From contig JADHSC010000019.1 of the NCBI GenBank assembly GCA_016777125.1, positions 1-34,473 on the forward strand: a DNA stretch of 34,473 nt, given 5' to 3'. Below, piece after piece: positions 16,019 through 24,325 of this stretch; positions within the stretch are counted from its first letter, which is position 1; each line of letters opens with the position of its first letter. The stretch comes from Candidatus Poseidoniaceae archaeon. GTDB taxonomy: Archaea; Thermoplasmatota; Poseidoniia; Poseidoniales; Poseidoniaceae. The notes under the pieces are model-generated. The model was given only the letters and a program-made list of their open reading frames with translations. It made no database searches and was not told where the DNA came from. Made by a program: the position numbers and the translations under genes.

Positions 16019-16390
16019 ATGAGTGTACATGTACGATTTGAAACCCCAAGCGACGTCGCCGATAAGATTTATGAGCTCATCAGAGCAAATTCCGGTGGCC
16101 GAATTAAGAAAGGAAGCAACGAAGTAACCAAGTCCGCAGAACGCGGTACTGCACAGTTCGTCATCCTTGCAGAAGACGTTAACCCACCAGAACTTCTGGC
16201 TCACATCCCTTTGATCTGTGAAGAAAAAGGAATCCCATACGGATACGTTCCTTCACAAGAATTCCTTGCAAAAGAAACAGGACTTCCAAACGGTGTCAAG
16301 ACTGCTTCCATCGCTCTTATGGAAATTCCAAAGAGTAACACAGAAGCATTCAGCGCTGTAATTGAGACCATCAACGGACTCAAGAACTGA
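16019..16390 (+). CDS. rpl7ae: Ribosomal protein L7Ae (kink-turn binding)
   Basis: RNA-binding protein of the large subunit that, in archaea, is also a core subunit of box C/D and H/ACA guide ribonucleoproteins and RNase P. The 123-residue product shows the L7Ae RNA-contact motif GRIKKGSNEVTKS near 27-39, AEDVNPPELLAHIP near 54-67 and GVKTASIAL. ATG 16019 is chosen over an in-frame ATG at 15965 because it has GAGGT at proper spacing, matches the family N-terminus, and the longer form would run into the TATA box. It opens the archaeal L7Ae-S28e-L24e cluster. Confidence 0.96.
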   Translation: MSVHVRFETPSDVADKIYELIRANSGGRIKKGSNEVTKSAERGTAQFVILAEDVNPPELLAHIPLICEEKGIPYGYVPSQEFLAKETGLPNGVKTASIALMEIPKSNTEAFSAVIETINGLKN

Positions 16391-16407
16391 AACCTGAGGT
16401 GAATTAA

Positions 16408-16635
16408 ATGAGTGACGAAACAGTAAGCGGATGGCCTGCTGAAGTTGTTGAGATTGTCGGCCGAACTGGCATGACAGGCGAAGCAACTCAGGTCAAAGTC
16501 CGTGTTAACGACGCACCTAACCCACGAGACGTTGGTCGAATTATCACACGAAACGTGATTGGACCTGTTCGAATGGGAGACATCCTAATGCTCCGAGATA
16601 CGGGAAGAGAAGCCCGTAAGCTAAACGCACGGTGA
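16408..16635 (+). CDS. rps28e: Ribosomal protein S28e
   Basis: Small-subunit protein found only in archaea and eukaryotes. The 75-residue product contains [23 protein letters not shown] and ends [18 protein letters not shown], the strongly conserved S28e tail (usual form ..GDIL.L.E.EREARRLR). It starts 17 nt after rpl7ae with GAGGTGA at the correct distance, and its stop overlaps the region just before rpl24e. It gives firm evidence for an archaeal source. Confidence 0.97.
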   Translation: MSDETVSGWPAEVVEIVGRTGMTGEATQVKVRVNDAPNPRDVGRIITRNVIGPVRMGDILMLRDTGREARKLNAR

Positions 16636-16640
16636 TTATC

Positions 16641-16832
16641 ATGCCAGAACGAAGAGTTTGCACATTCTCCGGAGAAGAAATTGAACCAGGTACAGGAACT
16701 ATGTTTGTCCGCAAGGACGGAAGCATCCTCTGGTTCAAGAACAGCAAGGCCCGCAAGAACATGGTCAAGTTGTCCAGAAATTCACGTAAGGTGAAGTGGA
16801 CACGCCATTTCGTTCGTGGCGGAATTCGCTGA
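16641..16832 (+). CDS. rpl24e: Ribosomal protein L24e, zinc ligands mostly lost
   Basis: Large-subunit protein of archaea and eukaryotes, 63 residues. The body is typical: EEIEPGTGTMFVRKDGSILWF and a C-terminal SRKVKWTRHFVRGG. The family normally binds one zinc through CxxC near the N-terminus and CxxxC after the KDG strand. Here only the first cysteine (CTFS) remains; the second is Ser, and the FCSSKC-type motif reads FKNSKA, so three of four ligands are gone. The start ATG 16641 gives the expected MPERR N-terminus; a GTG at 16632 is in frame but overlaps the rps28e stop. It follows rps28e by 5 nt. Confidence 0.95.
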   Translation: MPERRVCTFSGEEIEPGTGTMFVRKDGSILWFKNSKARKNMVKLSRNSRKVKWTRHFVRGGIR

Positions 16833-16886
16833 TCTCATTCGGTGAACTGATAAAGGGGCCCTTGGTGGCTCAGGCTGGTGAAGAAC

Positions 16887-17333
16887 ATGGAAACAACCTA
16901 CATTATGGTAAAACCTGATGGCGTACAACGAGGATTAGTCGGCGAAATTATTGGCCGTTTTGAACGAAAGGGTCTCAAATTAGTAGGCCTCAAGTCAATG
17001 GTACCAAGCGAAGAAATTGCTCGTACCCACTATGATGTCCACAAGGAACGTCCATTTTTCCCTGGATTAATCAAATTCGTAACATCTGGACCTGTTGTCT
17101 GTATGGCATGGGAAGGTCGTGATGCAATTTCAGTTGCTCGTAAACTCATTGGTTCAACCAATGGTCGAGAAGCTGAGCCTGGTACAATCCGTGGAGACTT
17201 CGGAATGGACATGGGATACAATATGATTCACGGATCAGATGCTCCTGAAACCGCAGCATTCGAACTTGGACTTTGGTTCCCTGAAGGACTCATGGATTGG
17301 AATAACACCATGGGCACCTGGGTTTACGAGTAA
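16887..17333 (+). CDS. ndk: Nucleoside diphosphate kinase
   Basis: Transfers the gamma phosphate between nucleoside triphosphates and diphosphates by a phosphohistidine ping-pong mechanism. The 148-residue product begins [16 protein letters not shown], has the [15 protein letters not shown] core, [25 protein letters not shown] carrying the catalytic His in NMIHGSD, and the C-terminal FPEG. ATG 16887 has GGTGA about 6 nt upstream; a GTG at 16878 would add three residues. Its place between L24e and aIF5B is the classic archaeal arrangement. Confidence 0.97.
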   Translation: METTYIMVKPDGVQRGLVGEIIGRFERKGLKLVGLKSMVPSEEIARTHYDVHKERPFFPGLIKFVTSGPVVCMAWEGRDAISVARKLIGSTNGREAEPGTIRGDFGMDMGYNMIHGSDAPETAAFELGLWFPEGLMDWNNTMGTWVYE

Positions 17334-17365
17334 GGTTCATCCATCCTCCACGAGGAGGTCGTGCT

Positions 17366-19186
17366 ATGGAGGAGACAGAAGATATCGCTGAAGAGCCGGT
17401 GGCTCGCGGCGAAAATCGACAACCGATTGTTTCTGTTCTCGGTCACGTCGATCATGGGAAAACAAGTGTTCTGGACTTGGTTCGCTCGCTTGGAAGTGAG
17501 CGACAAGCAAGTGTGATGGACCGTGAAGCCGGTGGAATTACGCAACACATCGGTGCTACAGAAGTTCCTGCAAAGATTCTCAATGAAACATGTGCTGAGT
17601 TAATGCAAGGACGGCCATTCAAATCACCTGGATTACTTTTCATCGATACGCCTGGTCACCATTCTTTTGCTTCACTTCGTAATCGTGGTGGTGCTCTTGC
17701 AGATATTGCTATTCTTGTGGTTGATATCATGGAAGGGTTGCAACCTCAAACGATTGAATCGATCAATATTCTCAAACAAACAAAAACTCCATTCGTCATT
17801 GCTGGAAATAAGATTGACAGAATTCACGGATGGAGATGTCAGAAAGACCGTTCGTTCCTAGCATCGTTGGAAGAACAGCGACAAGATGTAGTCGATTTGT
17901 TCCAGCAACGCTTCTGGAAACTTGTTGGTCAAGTTTCAGAGCATGGAATTAACCTTGAACGATACGACCAAATCAAAGATTTCAAACAATCCTTCCCGCT
18001 CGTTCCAATGTCTGCTAAGGAAGGTGAGGGATTGCAAGATCTTCTCACCGTTACCGTTGGTCTGGCTGAACGTTTCCTTGAAGATCGTCTTACCGATACA
18101 CTCGGGCCTGCTGAGGGAACCATCCTCGAAATGAAGGACGAAATTGGAATGGGGAAGACAATCGATGTCATTCTTCACCGTGGTTCTCTCAACGTAACCG
18201 ATACCATTACTGTCGTTAGTGCCGATGGCCCGTTCGATGCCCGCATCAAGGGATTGAAGCGTGCTCGCGGAATGTCGGAGATGCGGGATGCTGGTGACCG
18301 ATGGGAATCGGTCGATACAATTGATGCTGCAGCAGGTGTCAAGATTATTGCACAAGGACTTGAGAAAGCCTTGGCAGGAACAACGATTCGACTCTCAAGT
18401 GAAGAAGCATGGGAAGAAGCTCGCAAAGAAACCCAAGTCTCTGTTGAACTTGATGAAGAAGGAATCGTCATCAAAGCGGACACGATTGGTGGACTGGAAG
18501 CACTTGCATTTGAACTCAAGAAGATTGAGGTTCCTATCCGAAGAGCAACTGTTGGTCCTGTCAACAAAAGAGATCTCATGACGGCAGAGGCTGCAAGCAG
18601 TCCGTTGAATCAGATTATTCTCGGTTTCTCAATCGAGCCGAACAATGAAGTTCGTGCTCTTGTCAATCAGGGTGATGAAAGTGTCACGTGGATTGGTGGG
18701 GATATCATTTACCACATTATTGATCAATTCGAAGAATGGAAAGAAGAGCGAAAGAAGGCTATCGATGCTGCAACTCGAGAGAACCTCATCTATCCTGGAA
18801 AACTTCTCTATCTTGAAAACCATACATTCCGTAACAAAGGACCTGCAATTGTTGGGATGCGTGTCCTAGGCGGTCGAGTTCATCTTGGTCAGCGATTGAT
18901 GAAGGTCGACGGAACTGCTGTCGGTCAAATTCGTAGCCTTCGATCCCGTTCAAGTGATGAACTCAAAGAAGCCAAACAAGGTGAAGAAGTCGCTGTTGCT
19001 ATCATGGGTCCAACCGTTGGAAGGCACATTGAAGAGTTGGACTTATTCTACGTTGATATCCCTGAATCTCACGTTCCACGACTTGCAAAAGTTGAGTTGA
19101 CGGAACTCGAAAAGGAAATTCTTGAAGAGATTATCAACCTCCATCGCAAAGACGATCATTTCTGGGGTCGACGGCACATTGCGTGA
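17366..19186 (+). CDS. infB: Translation initiation factor aIF5B
   Basis: GTPase that promotes ribosomal subunit joining and initiator tRNA placement, the archaeal aIF5B/IF2 homologue. The 606-residue protein has G1 GHVDHGKT at 26-33, GGITQHIGA at 56-64, G3 DTPGHHSF at 94-101 and G4 NKIDR at 148-152. The later domains are recognisable from GTILEMKDEIGMGKTIDVILHRG and GVKIIAQGLEKALAGT, then an IF2-like domain III and a C-terminal domain ending HRKDDHFWGRRHIA. The length is standard for archaea, without the long eukaryotic N-terminus. ATG 17366 follows GAGGAGGT at 17352-17359 with ~6 nt spacing. Confidence 0.96.
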   Translation: MEETEDIAEEPVARGENRQPIVSVLGHVDHGKTSVLDLVRSLGSERQASVMDREAGGITQHIGATEVPAKILNETCAELMQGRPFKSPGLLFIDTPGHHSFASLRNRGGALADIAILVVDIMEGLQPQTIESINILKQTKTPFVIAGNKIDRIHGWRCQKDRSFLASLEEQRQDVVDLFQQRFWKLVGQVSEHGINLERYDQIKDFKQSFPLVPMSAKEGEGLQDLLTVTVGLAERFLEDRLTDTLGPAEGTILEMKDEIGMGKTIDVILHRGSLNVTDTITVVSADGPFDARIKGLKRARGMSEMRDAGDRWESVDTIDAAAGVKIIAQGLEKALAGTTIRLSSEEAWEEARKETQVSVELDEEGIVIKADTIGGLEALAFELKKIEVPIRRATVGPVNKRDLMTAEAASSPLNQIILGFSIEPNNEVRALVNQGDESVTWIGGDIIYHIIDQFEEWKEERKKAIDAATRENLIYPGKLLYLENHTFRNKGPAIVGMRVLGGRVHLGQRLMKVDGTAVGQIRSLRSRSSDELKEAKQGEEVAVAIMGPTVGRHIEELDLFYVDIPESHVPRLAKVELTELEKEILEEIINLHRKDDHFWGRRHIA

Positions 19187-19267
19187 TGTTTGTTCGACGT
19201 AAGAACGGCATACATTCAAGTATCATGTCAAGCGGTCGTAAGGCTGAGAACACTTAGGTGATTCATG

Positions 19268-20269
19268 ATGGATGCTGGCTTTTCACAACAAAACAGTGGC
19301 GGAGACGCCCGTACACAAGATCTCATTCGAACCGTTGCAGATATTTCCAGCGCTTTAATGAATGAAGTAAGCAAGGTTATTATCGGTAAAAATGAGAACC
19401 TTCGCCGAGTAACTGTTGGTATTCTATCCAACGGTAACATGCTTCTGGAAGATTTCCCAGGACTTGCTAAGACACTTCTAGCAAACACCTTCGCTCGTGC
19501 ACTTGGATGTAAGTTCAAGCGTGTACAATTCACACCTGACTTGCTTCCTTCAGACATCATGGGGACGTACATGTACGATCAAAAGTCTGGTGAATTCAAG
19601 TTGCGTGCAGGTCCATTGTTCTCGAACATTCTACTCGCTGACGAGATTAACCGTGCTCCTCCAAAGACCCAAGCTGCTTTGCTTGAAGCAATGGAAGAGA
19701 AGCAAGTGACCATTGAAGGTATCACGCACAAACTTCCTGCTCCGTTCGTTGTTCAAGCAACACAGAACCCAATCGAGCAAGAAGGAACATACCCGCTTCC
19801 TGAAGCGCAAATGGACCGTTTCCTCATGAAGATGAGTATGGGTTACCCAGACCGTGCTGAAGAGAAAGCAATTCTTGCTCGACGTAAGCTTCGTGGAAAG
19901 GACGGACACGATGTTGAACAAATCACTTCTCCAAGGAAGGTTGTTGCTATGCAAAAGGCACTGGAAACAGTCCATGTTGACCCTGCAATCCTTGCGTACA
20001 TCGTTGAAATCGTTCAGCGTACTCGTGAAGACCATCGTGTCACTAACGGTGCTTCACCTCGTGCATCCCAATCCTTGTTCAAGACCGGTCGTGCTGCAGC
20101 AGCTATTGCTGGACGAAACTATGTCATACCTGACGACATCAAAGGAATTGCACTACAAATTATCTCTCACCGTATCAACATGAAGCCTGAAGCAAAGATA
20201 CGTGGAATCACTGGAATGCACATCGTTCGAAAGATTCTCTCGGAAGTTCCAGTTCCTGTAATTTCTTGA
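19268..20269 (+). CDS. MoxR-family AAA+ ATPase
   Basis: AAA+ chaperone-like ATPase; relatives activate or assemble metal- or von Willebrand factor A-containing proteins. Features of the 333-residue protein: MLLEDFPGLAKTLLAN as Walker A near 59-73, QFTPDLLPSDIMG, Walker B NILLADEINRAPPKTQ near 120-134, sensor ATQNPIEQEGTYPLPEAQMDRF, and the C-terminal lid with ASPRASQSLFK. ATG 19268 is preferred to 19265 because GGTGA at 19257-19261 then has better spacing. MoxR genes normally sit beside DUF58 and VWA-domain genes; none is here, so the partner is elsewhere. A 70-nt gap separates it from parA. Confidence 0.93.
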   Translation: MDAGFSQQNSGGDARTQDLIRTVADISSALMNEVSKVIIGKNENLRRVTVGILSNGNMLLEDFPGLAKTLLANTFARALGCKFKRVQFTPDLLPSDIMGTYMYDQKSGEFKLRAGPLFSNILLADEINRAPPKTQAALLEAMEEKQVTIEGITHKLPAPFVVQATQNPIEQEGTYPLPEAQMDRFLMKMSMGYPDRAEEKAILARRKLRGKDGHDVEQITSPRKVVAMQKALETVHVDPAILAYIVEIVQRTREDHRVTNGASPRASQSLFKTGRAAAAIAGRNYVIPDDIKGIALQIISHRINMKPEAKIRGITGMHIVRKILSEVPVPVIS

Positions 20270-20340
20270 ACATAAACGCTCTTTTGAGGCTGAAGTTCAA
20301 ATTGGGTGACCTATCTGGGTTGCATTGAGGGGGAGCACGT

Positions 20341-21297
20341 ATGACAATGAATCCGTACAAAATGGTCATCGCCGTCGCTAATCAAAAGGGTGGTTGTGCA
20401 AAGACAACAACTGCCGTTAACCTTGCAGCTGCTCTGGCCAAAGGCAATCGTAAGCAAGGTGTTCCTCCTGCCAAAGTATTGCTCGTGGATCTTGATCCTC
20501 AAGGAAATTGTGCAACTTCATTCGGTATTGAAAAGAAGAATATCCGACGTACTGCATATGATGTTCTTGCGAATGATTCCGGTGAGGAACTTCCATTGAT
20601 GGAAGAATACCTGCTTACACCAAGAGAACTTACTGATGCAATGCAGAAGGCGTTTATTCTACGTAAAGGAAAGAAGGCTCCTCAGAATTTGACCATAGAT
20701 AATCTCTGGTTGCTTCCAAGCGACATCCATCTCTCGGGAGCAGAAATTGAACTGTCTCACAAAATTGGACGTGAGACTCGACTTCGAGAAGGACTTGAAC
20801 CCATTATTGATGAGTTTGATTACATCGTTATCGATACGCCTCCTTCACTCGGTTTACTTTCCATCAATGCAATGTGTGCTGCCAATTGGGTTATGGTTCC
20901 AGTTCAAGCAGAATACTATGCTCTTGAAGGATTTAGTATGCTGATGAATTCGATCAAGATGATTCAGAAGCGCATTAATCGTAATTTGAAGATCTTTGGT
21001 GTTGCAATGACTATGGTTGATGCACGCTCGAAACTCAGTCGCCACGTTTGCACAGAAGTCAGTCGTAAGATTCCAAATAAGGTCTTCAATACTACAATTC
21101 GTCGCTTGGTTAAGGTCGCTGAAGCACCTTGGAGCGGAGCTCCAACCGTTTTGTTAAATGAGCCAAGAGCCAGTGGAGCAGGTGCAGGTTCGCTTGAATA
21201 TTGGACACTTACCAAAGAATTCCACAACAGAGTTCAATCGATGCGTCGAGAATTTGGTGTCAAAGAACATCCAAAATTGTTGACTGGTCGTCGGTGA
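20341..21297 (+). CDS. ParA/Soj-family ATPase
   Basis: Deviant Walker A P-loop ATPase of the ParA/MinD class, which forms dynamic DNA- or membrane-bound patterns in chromosome, plasmid or protein-cargo positioning. The 318-residue protein shows ANQKGGCAKTTTAVNLAAAL with the signature lysine Lys16 and P-loop Lys21, LLVDLDPQGNCATSFG at 47-62, IVIDTPPSLGLLSINAM, and the AEAPWSGAPTV segment typical of Soj. An insert of about 10 residues after AAALAK (GNRKQGVPPA) separates P-loop and Walker A'. ATG 20341 follows GAGGGGGAG. The following small putative DNA-binding gene suggests a segregation pair rather than MinD-type positioning. Confidence 0.92.
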   Translation: MTMNPYKMVIAVANQKGGCAKTTTAVNLAAALAKGNRKQGVPPAKVLLVDLDPQGNCATSFGIEKKNIRRTAYDVLANDSGEELPLMEEYLLTPRELTDAMQKAFILRKGKKAPQNLTIDNLWLLPSDIHLSGAEIELSHKIGRETRLREGLEPIIDEFDYIVIDTPPSLGLLSINAMCAANWVMVPVQAEYYALEGFSMLMNSIKMIQKRINRNLKIFGVAMTMVDARSKLSRHVCTEVSRKIPNKVFNTTIRRLVKVAEAPWSGAPTVLLNEPRASGAGAGSLEYWTLTKEFHNRVQSMRREFGVKEHPKLLTGRR

Positions 21298-21346
21298 ATG
21301 GTTGAGAAATCTACTCTTTCGACGCTCTTTCGCGCGGTCAGGTTAA

Positions 21347-21360
21347 GTACGAATGCGTAC
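21347..21360. repeat. Inverted repeat upstream of the RHH-like gene
   Basis: Perfect 5-bp arms GTACG/CGTAC around AATG, 38 nt before the ATG at 21398 and between parA and its small neighbour. It could be an operator or a binding site for the encoded small protein; a single short repeat may also be chance. Confidence 0.3.
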
Positions 21361-21397
21361 CCATTCAATTCGGGATACACATATGACTGGAGAAGGA

Positions 21398-21625
21398 ATG
21401 ACCTCGGTAAGTGTAAGTTATGAAGTTCGTAGGCAATTGAATACCATGCGAACGGTAAATGGACATAAGAGCGTAAACATGCTTCTTGAAGACGTTATTC
21501 GCGCACATAAGATGGCTCGAATGCGTGGTGAACTCGATGTGCTCCAAGAACACCTCAAGCGAGTTGCTGACGTCAATGTCGAGCATTTAGTCGATCGCTT
21601 GAACATGGCTCCATTCAAGGTTTGA
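21398..21625 (+). CDS. Small putative ribbon-helix-helix DNA-binding protein
   Basis: 75-residue product. The N-terminus reads as a beta strand (TSVSVSYEV) followed by two helices (RRQLNTMRTVNG, then KSVNMLLEDVIRAHK), the arrangement of a ribbon-helix-helix domain. A longer helix (MARMRGELDVLQEHLKRVADV) follows and could oligomerise. The start used is ATG 21398 with GGAG at 21389-21392; upstream in-frame ATGs at 21383 and 21353 lack ribosome-binding sites. It follows parA by 100 nt and is followed at once by another small gene, so it may be the centromere- or operator-binding partner of ParA. The fold is inferred from pattern only; an antitoxin-like role is an alternative. Confidence 0.55.
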   Translation: MTSVSVSYEVRRQLNTMRTVNGHKSVNMLLEDVIRAHKMARMRGELDVLQEHLKRVADVNVEHLVDRLNMAPFKV

Positions 21626-21636
21626 GGTGATTGAAA

Positions 21637-21891
21637 ATGATGGCATGGCGTCCACCTGGTTACCTTCTAACAACGCAACAACTTGTTCGTGCATTGTTTG
21701 ATGATTCAACTGATGAATCTAAACTATTGACGGCTGCTGCTGCAGGAAAAGTCGAACTGTTTGCTCTTAACAAATCATGGAATGCTGTTCTATGGTTGAT
21801 CATGAACACACTCAAAGAAGATGGGAAACCAATCTATTCTGGTGTTGAACTTGGAAACTTGCGTTCCTGTTTACCTATTGCGTGGCGCTGA
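21637..21891 (+). CDS. Hypothetical 84-residue protein
   Basis: I do not recognise this gene. The product is a compact, mostly helical-looking protein beginning MMAWRPPGYLLTTQQLVRALF, with an Ala-rich turn (LTAAAAGK), a Trp-containing core (LNKSWNAVLWLIMNTLK) and a C-terminal LPIAWR. There is no signal peptide and no clear membrane span. ATG 21637 is preceded by GAGGTGA at 21624-21630, which overlaps the stop of the RHH-like gene, so the two are translationally linked. TTG 21631 would fall on the ribosome-binding site. Its stop abuts the stop of the convergent surface protein gene without a spacer. Context suggests a third member of the ParA unit. Confidence 0.65.
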   Translation: MMAWRPPGYLLTTQQLVRALFDDSTDESKLLTAAAAGKVELFALNKSWNAVLWLIMNTLKEDGKPIYSGVELGNLRSCLPIAWR

Positions 21892-24315
21892 TTACTCGTT
21901 GCCCATCTTTGCAAGGTATTCGTGTCCATACCACTTCCACTGATCCATTGTCCATCCTTCAGGAAGGCCTCCTTCAGGCAATGGTGGGGCTTCTTGTGGT
22001 TCTTCTACGATTGGTGTTGATTCTGCTTCAGGTTCAGGTTCGGATTCACCCAATGTTGCAATTGATTCGATGGATTCTTCATCGCTGAAGAGTTCCTCAG
22101 CAGACACTCCTCTCGAAGATTCAACGACCTTTTCTTCCTTCTCTTGTTCTTCAAGATTGAGTGGTTTGACATCATCTTCCCAAAGTGAATCGGATTCAAC
22201 GCCTCCAATGGCTGAAGATCCTGCTGTTCCTTCCAATGCTTCATCCATTGCAGCAGAAGTCGGTAATCCTGCGCCACCGTACGTCTTCTCGGTTTGCGTT
22301 GTTTTACGACGTGAAGCAAGTATTCCTATGATGATAATCACCAAAGTTAGAATTCCAAAGAGACCTCCTCCATAGACCAATGCATCGTTCATGGCATCTG
22401 TTTCATACCATGCCTCATCTGTTGAGGTCGTATCTGATGTCGTGTTCCAGCTTGTGTAAGAGATAGCAGTCTGATTCGCTGCTATGGTATCTGCAACATA
22501 CTGAACATAGGCTGGTGTCCGCCAACCAACACAAATATCTCTTACATCTGTGAAGTCGAGATTACAGTGGTCTTGAATGGTTTGAATTCGAGCATCGTTA
22601 TCGTTGTAATCTGAATTTGAACCTGTGCCATCCCTATCAATATCGAGATATTCATTCGGATCTAAATCCATATCCTTTGATTCTGAACCATCTGCCCATC
22701 CATCACCGTCTTTGTCTTCACATCCAAAGGATTCGAGTTCCGTATTTTGGAGAGGATCTTCTGGGTCGGGCAACCATGCCTTCGTTGAGGTTCCTGGCTT
22801 GGTTGGACACTTGTCAGGCATTACACCTGTTGCGTTGTCTCCGTACCCATCGCCATCACCATCAGTCCATTGTGAAATCATGTCTGGAAGAGCGTCTGCT
22901 CCTTGTTGTGCAGTCCAATTCTCATCAGGATCTGAATATCCATCAAGATCACCATCAGGGCATCCATAGCGGTCTTGGGTTGAGAATCCGTTGACCAGAG
23001 GACATCCATCTGCAAGTGTTCCTTGAGGATTATCGCCGTATCCATCTCTATCCGTATCTGCCCATTGTGAACTGTCTGTTGGATAGACGTCACCATCTTG
23101 GCCATCTGAGTTATCTCCATATCCATCACCATCAGAATCGATGGTTTGATCAGGATTAGAAGGGAACATGTCTGAATTATCACCAACCCCGTCACCATCA
23201 GAATCGACACTCTCATCAGGAATGTTTGGGAACTCATCGCTGTTGTCTCCCACTCCATCACCATCGGAATCCATGGATTCAGAAGGGTTTGTTGGGAAGG
23301 CATCCAATGCATCAGTAACTCCATCGCCGTCACTGTCAATATCGTACAATCGTACGCGGGTCGAGGATGTAAATCCTGAGATGATGTAGACTTCTCCATT
23401 TGCACCTTTCAGCGATGCAATCACTTTCCCACTACTATCGTACGTGTCTCCTTCCTGGAAGGTTTGGACATCGACAACGATAATTTCACCTGATTGTGTA
23501 CCTACGTGATATGATGCAAAGTCCATCTGTTCTATGTAGACGAGTTGAGGGTTTGAGGAGATTGAAAGCATCTCATAGGTGTAATCGCTGAGATTGTAAC
23601 GGAACAAATCGCCACCAGCAGTTCCCACCAAGAGGCGTCCTTGAGCATCAAGTTCCAGTGTATTTACTGCAGAGGTCATATCGGTTAATTGTTGAACTAA
23701 GGTTCCAGTATTATCGTGAACCTTGACACGGTTATCGTATCCTCCTGTGAGAATATGTCCGTCTGAAGTAACCAGCATTGAGGTCATTCCACCGGTGTGA
23801 GAACTGGTTACGGTACCAGATGGAAGGCCTCCGCTCCATTCCTCAGCTCTTCGCTGACCTGGGAAATATCCGATCCAGATATCCCCCTCGTTATCCCAAT
23901 CGACTGAATCTACTGGATTTGAGGTATTGATGTATTGAGTTATGATCTGTTGTGTCATTTGAATAATAACAACACCTGAAGTGTGTGATACAGAAACAAG
24001 GTTCTCTCCTGAATCAACTCGTGCTGAATTTGCAGTAATGTTGAGATCGAGACTCCAGACTGCTGTGTGCATTCCAGATTCGAATGTGTTGACTGAAAGG
24101 GTTCCTGAACCTGTTACCATCAAAACCTTACCATCACTTAGTTGCTGCCATGCAACAACTTTTTCGTTAATCAACTCGGTTTGTCCAGCATCGATTAAGG
24201 ACGCTGATGTAGAGAGAACTGGAGCCACAATCGGCAGTAAAAGCAAACAAAGGACAATCGTTGCTACGGTTCGCATAGTACGGGGAAGACGAAGGGAAAT
24301 ATCAAACAGACGCAT
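21892..24315 (-). CDS. Surface-anchored beta-propeller / thrombospondin type-3 repeat protein
   Basis: 807-residue envelope protein. It has an N-terminal signal or anchor helix (about 14-36), then a region to about 330 with repeated WD/PQQ-like propeller blades (for example SDGHILTGGYDNRVKVHDNTG and LDAQGRLLVGTAGGDLFRY). Next come at least eight Asp-rich thrombospondin type-3 repeats (DSDGDGVGDNSD pattern, about 333-600) that would bind calcium. A transmembrane helix follows near 646-670 (FGILTLVIIIIGILA) with a basic stop (SRRK), then a ~135-residue acidic cytoplasmic tail ending in LPEGWTMDQWKWYGHEYL. The four Cys of the TSP3 region could form disulphides. It probably senses or binds something outside and signals or docks inside. 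It lies 10 nt downstream of the coiled-coil gene. ATG 24315 has no clear ribosome-binding site. Confidence 0.8.
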   Translation of the reverse strand: MRLFDISLRLPRTMRTVATIVLCLLLLPIVAPVLSTSASLIDAGQTELINEKVVAWQQLSDGKVLMVTGSGTLSVNTFESGMHTAVWSLDLNITANSARVDSGENLVSVSHTSGVVIIQMTQQIITQYINTSNPVDSVDWDNEGDIWIGYFPGQRRAEEWSGGLPSGTVTSSHTGGMTSMLVTSDGHILTGGYDNRVKVHDNTGTLVQQLTDMTSAVNTLELDAQGRLLVGTAGGDLFRYNLSDYTYEMLSISSNPQLVYIEQMDFASYHVGTQSGEIIVVDVQTFQEGDTYDSSGKVIASLKGANGEVYIISGFTSSTRVRLYDIDSDGDGVTDALDAFPTNPSESMDSDGDGVGDNSDEFPNIPDESVDSDGDGVGDNSDMFPSNPDQTIDSDGDGYGDNSDGQDGDVYPTDSSQWADTDRDGYGDNPQGTLADGCPLVNGFSTQDRYGCPDGDLDGYSDPDENWTAQQGADALPDMISQWTDGDGDGYGDNATGVMPDKCPTKPGTSTKAWLPDPEDPLQNTELESFGCEDKDGDGWADGSESKDMDLDPNEYLDIDRDGTGSNSDYNDNDARIQTIQDHCNLDFTDVRDICVGWRTPAYVQYVADTIAANQTAISYTSWNTTSDTTSTDEAWYETDAMNDALVYGGGLFGILTLVIIIIGILASRRKTTQTEKTYGGAGLPTSAAMDEALEGTAGSSAIGGVESDSLWEDDVKPLNLEEQEKEEKVVESSRGVSAEELFSDEESIESIATLGESEPEPEAESTPIVEEPQEAPPLPEGGLPEGWTMDQWKWYGHEYLAKMGNE

Positions 24316-24325
24316 GATTGTCTAT

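Noticed and set aside
19186-19257. 23-codon ORF between aIF5B and moxR, its ATG overlapping the aIF5B stop
   Set aside because: Short, no ribosome-binding site beyond the coupling overlap, and no clear structural signal; it could be chance.
22900-23350. Regularly spaced repeats that could suggest a CRISPR or satellite array
   Set aside because: They are the coding repeats of the thrombospondin type-3 Asp-rich motifs, in frame and divergent; no constant repeat with unique spacers.
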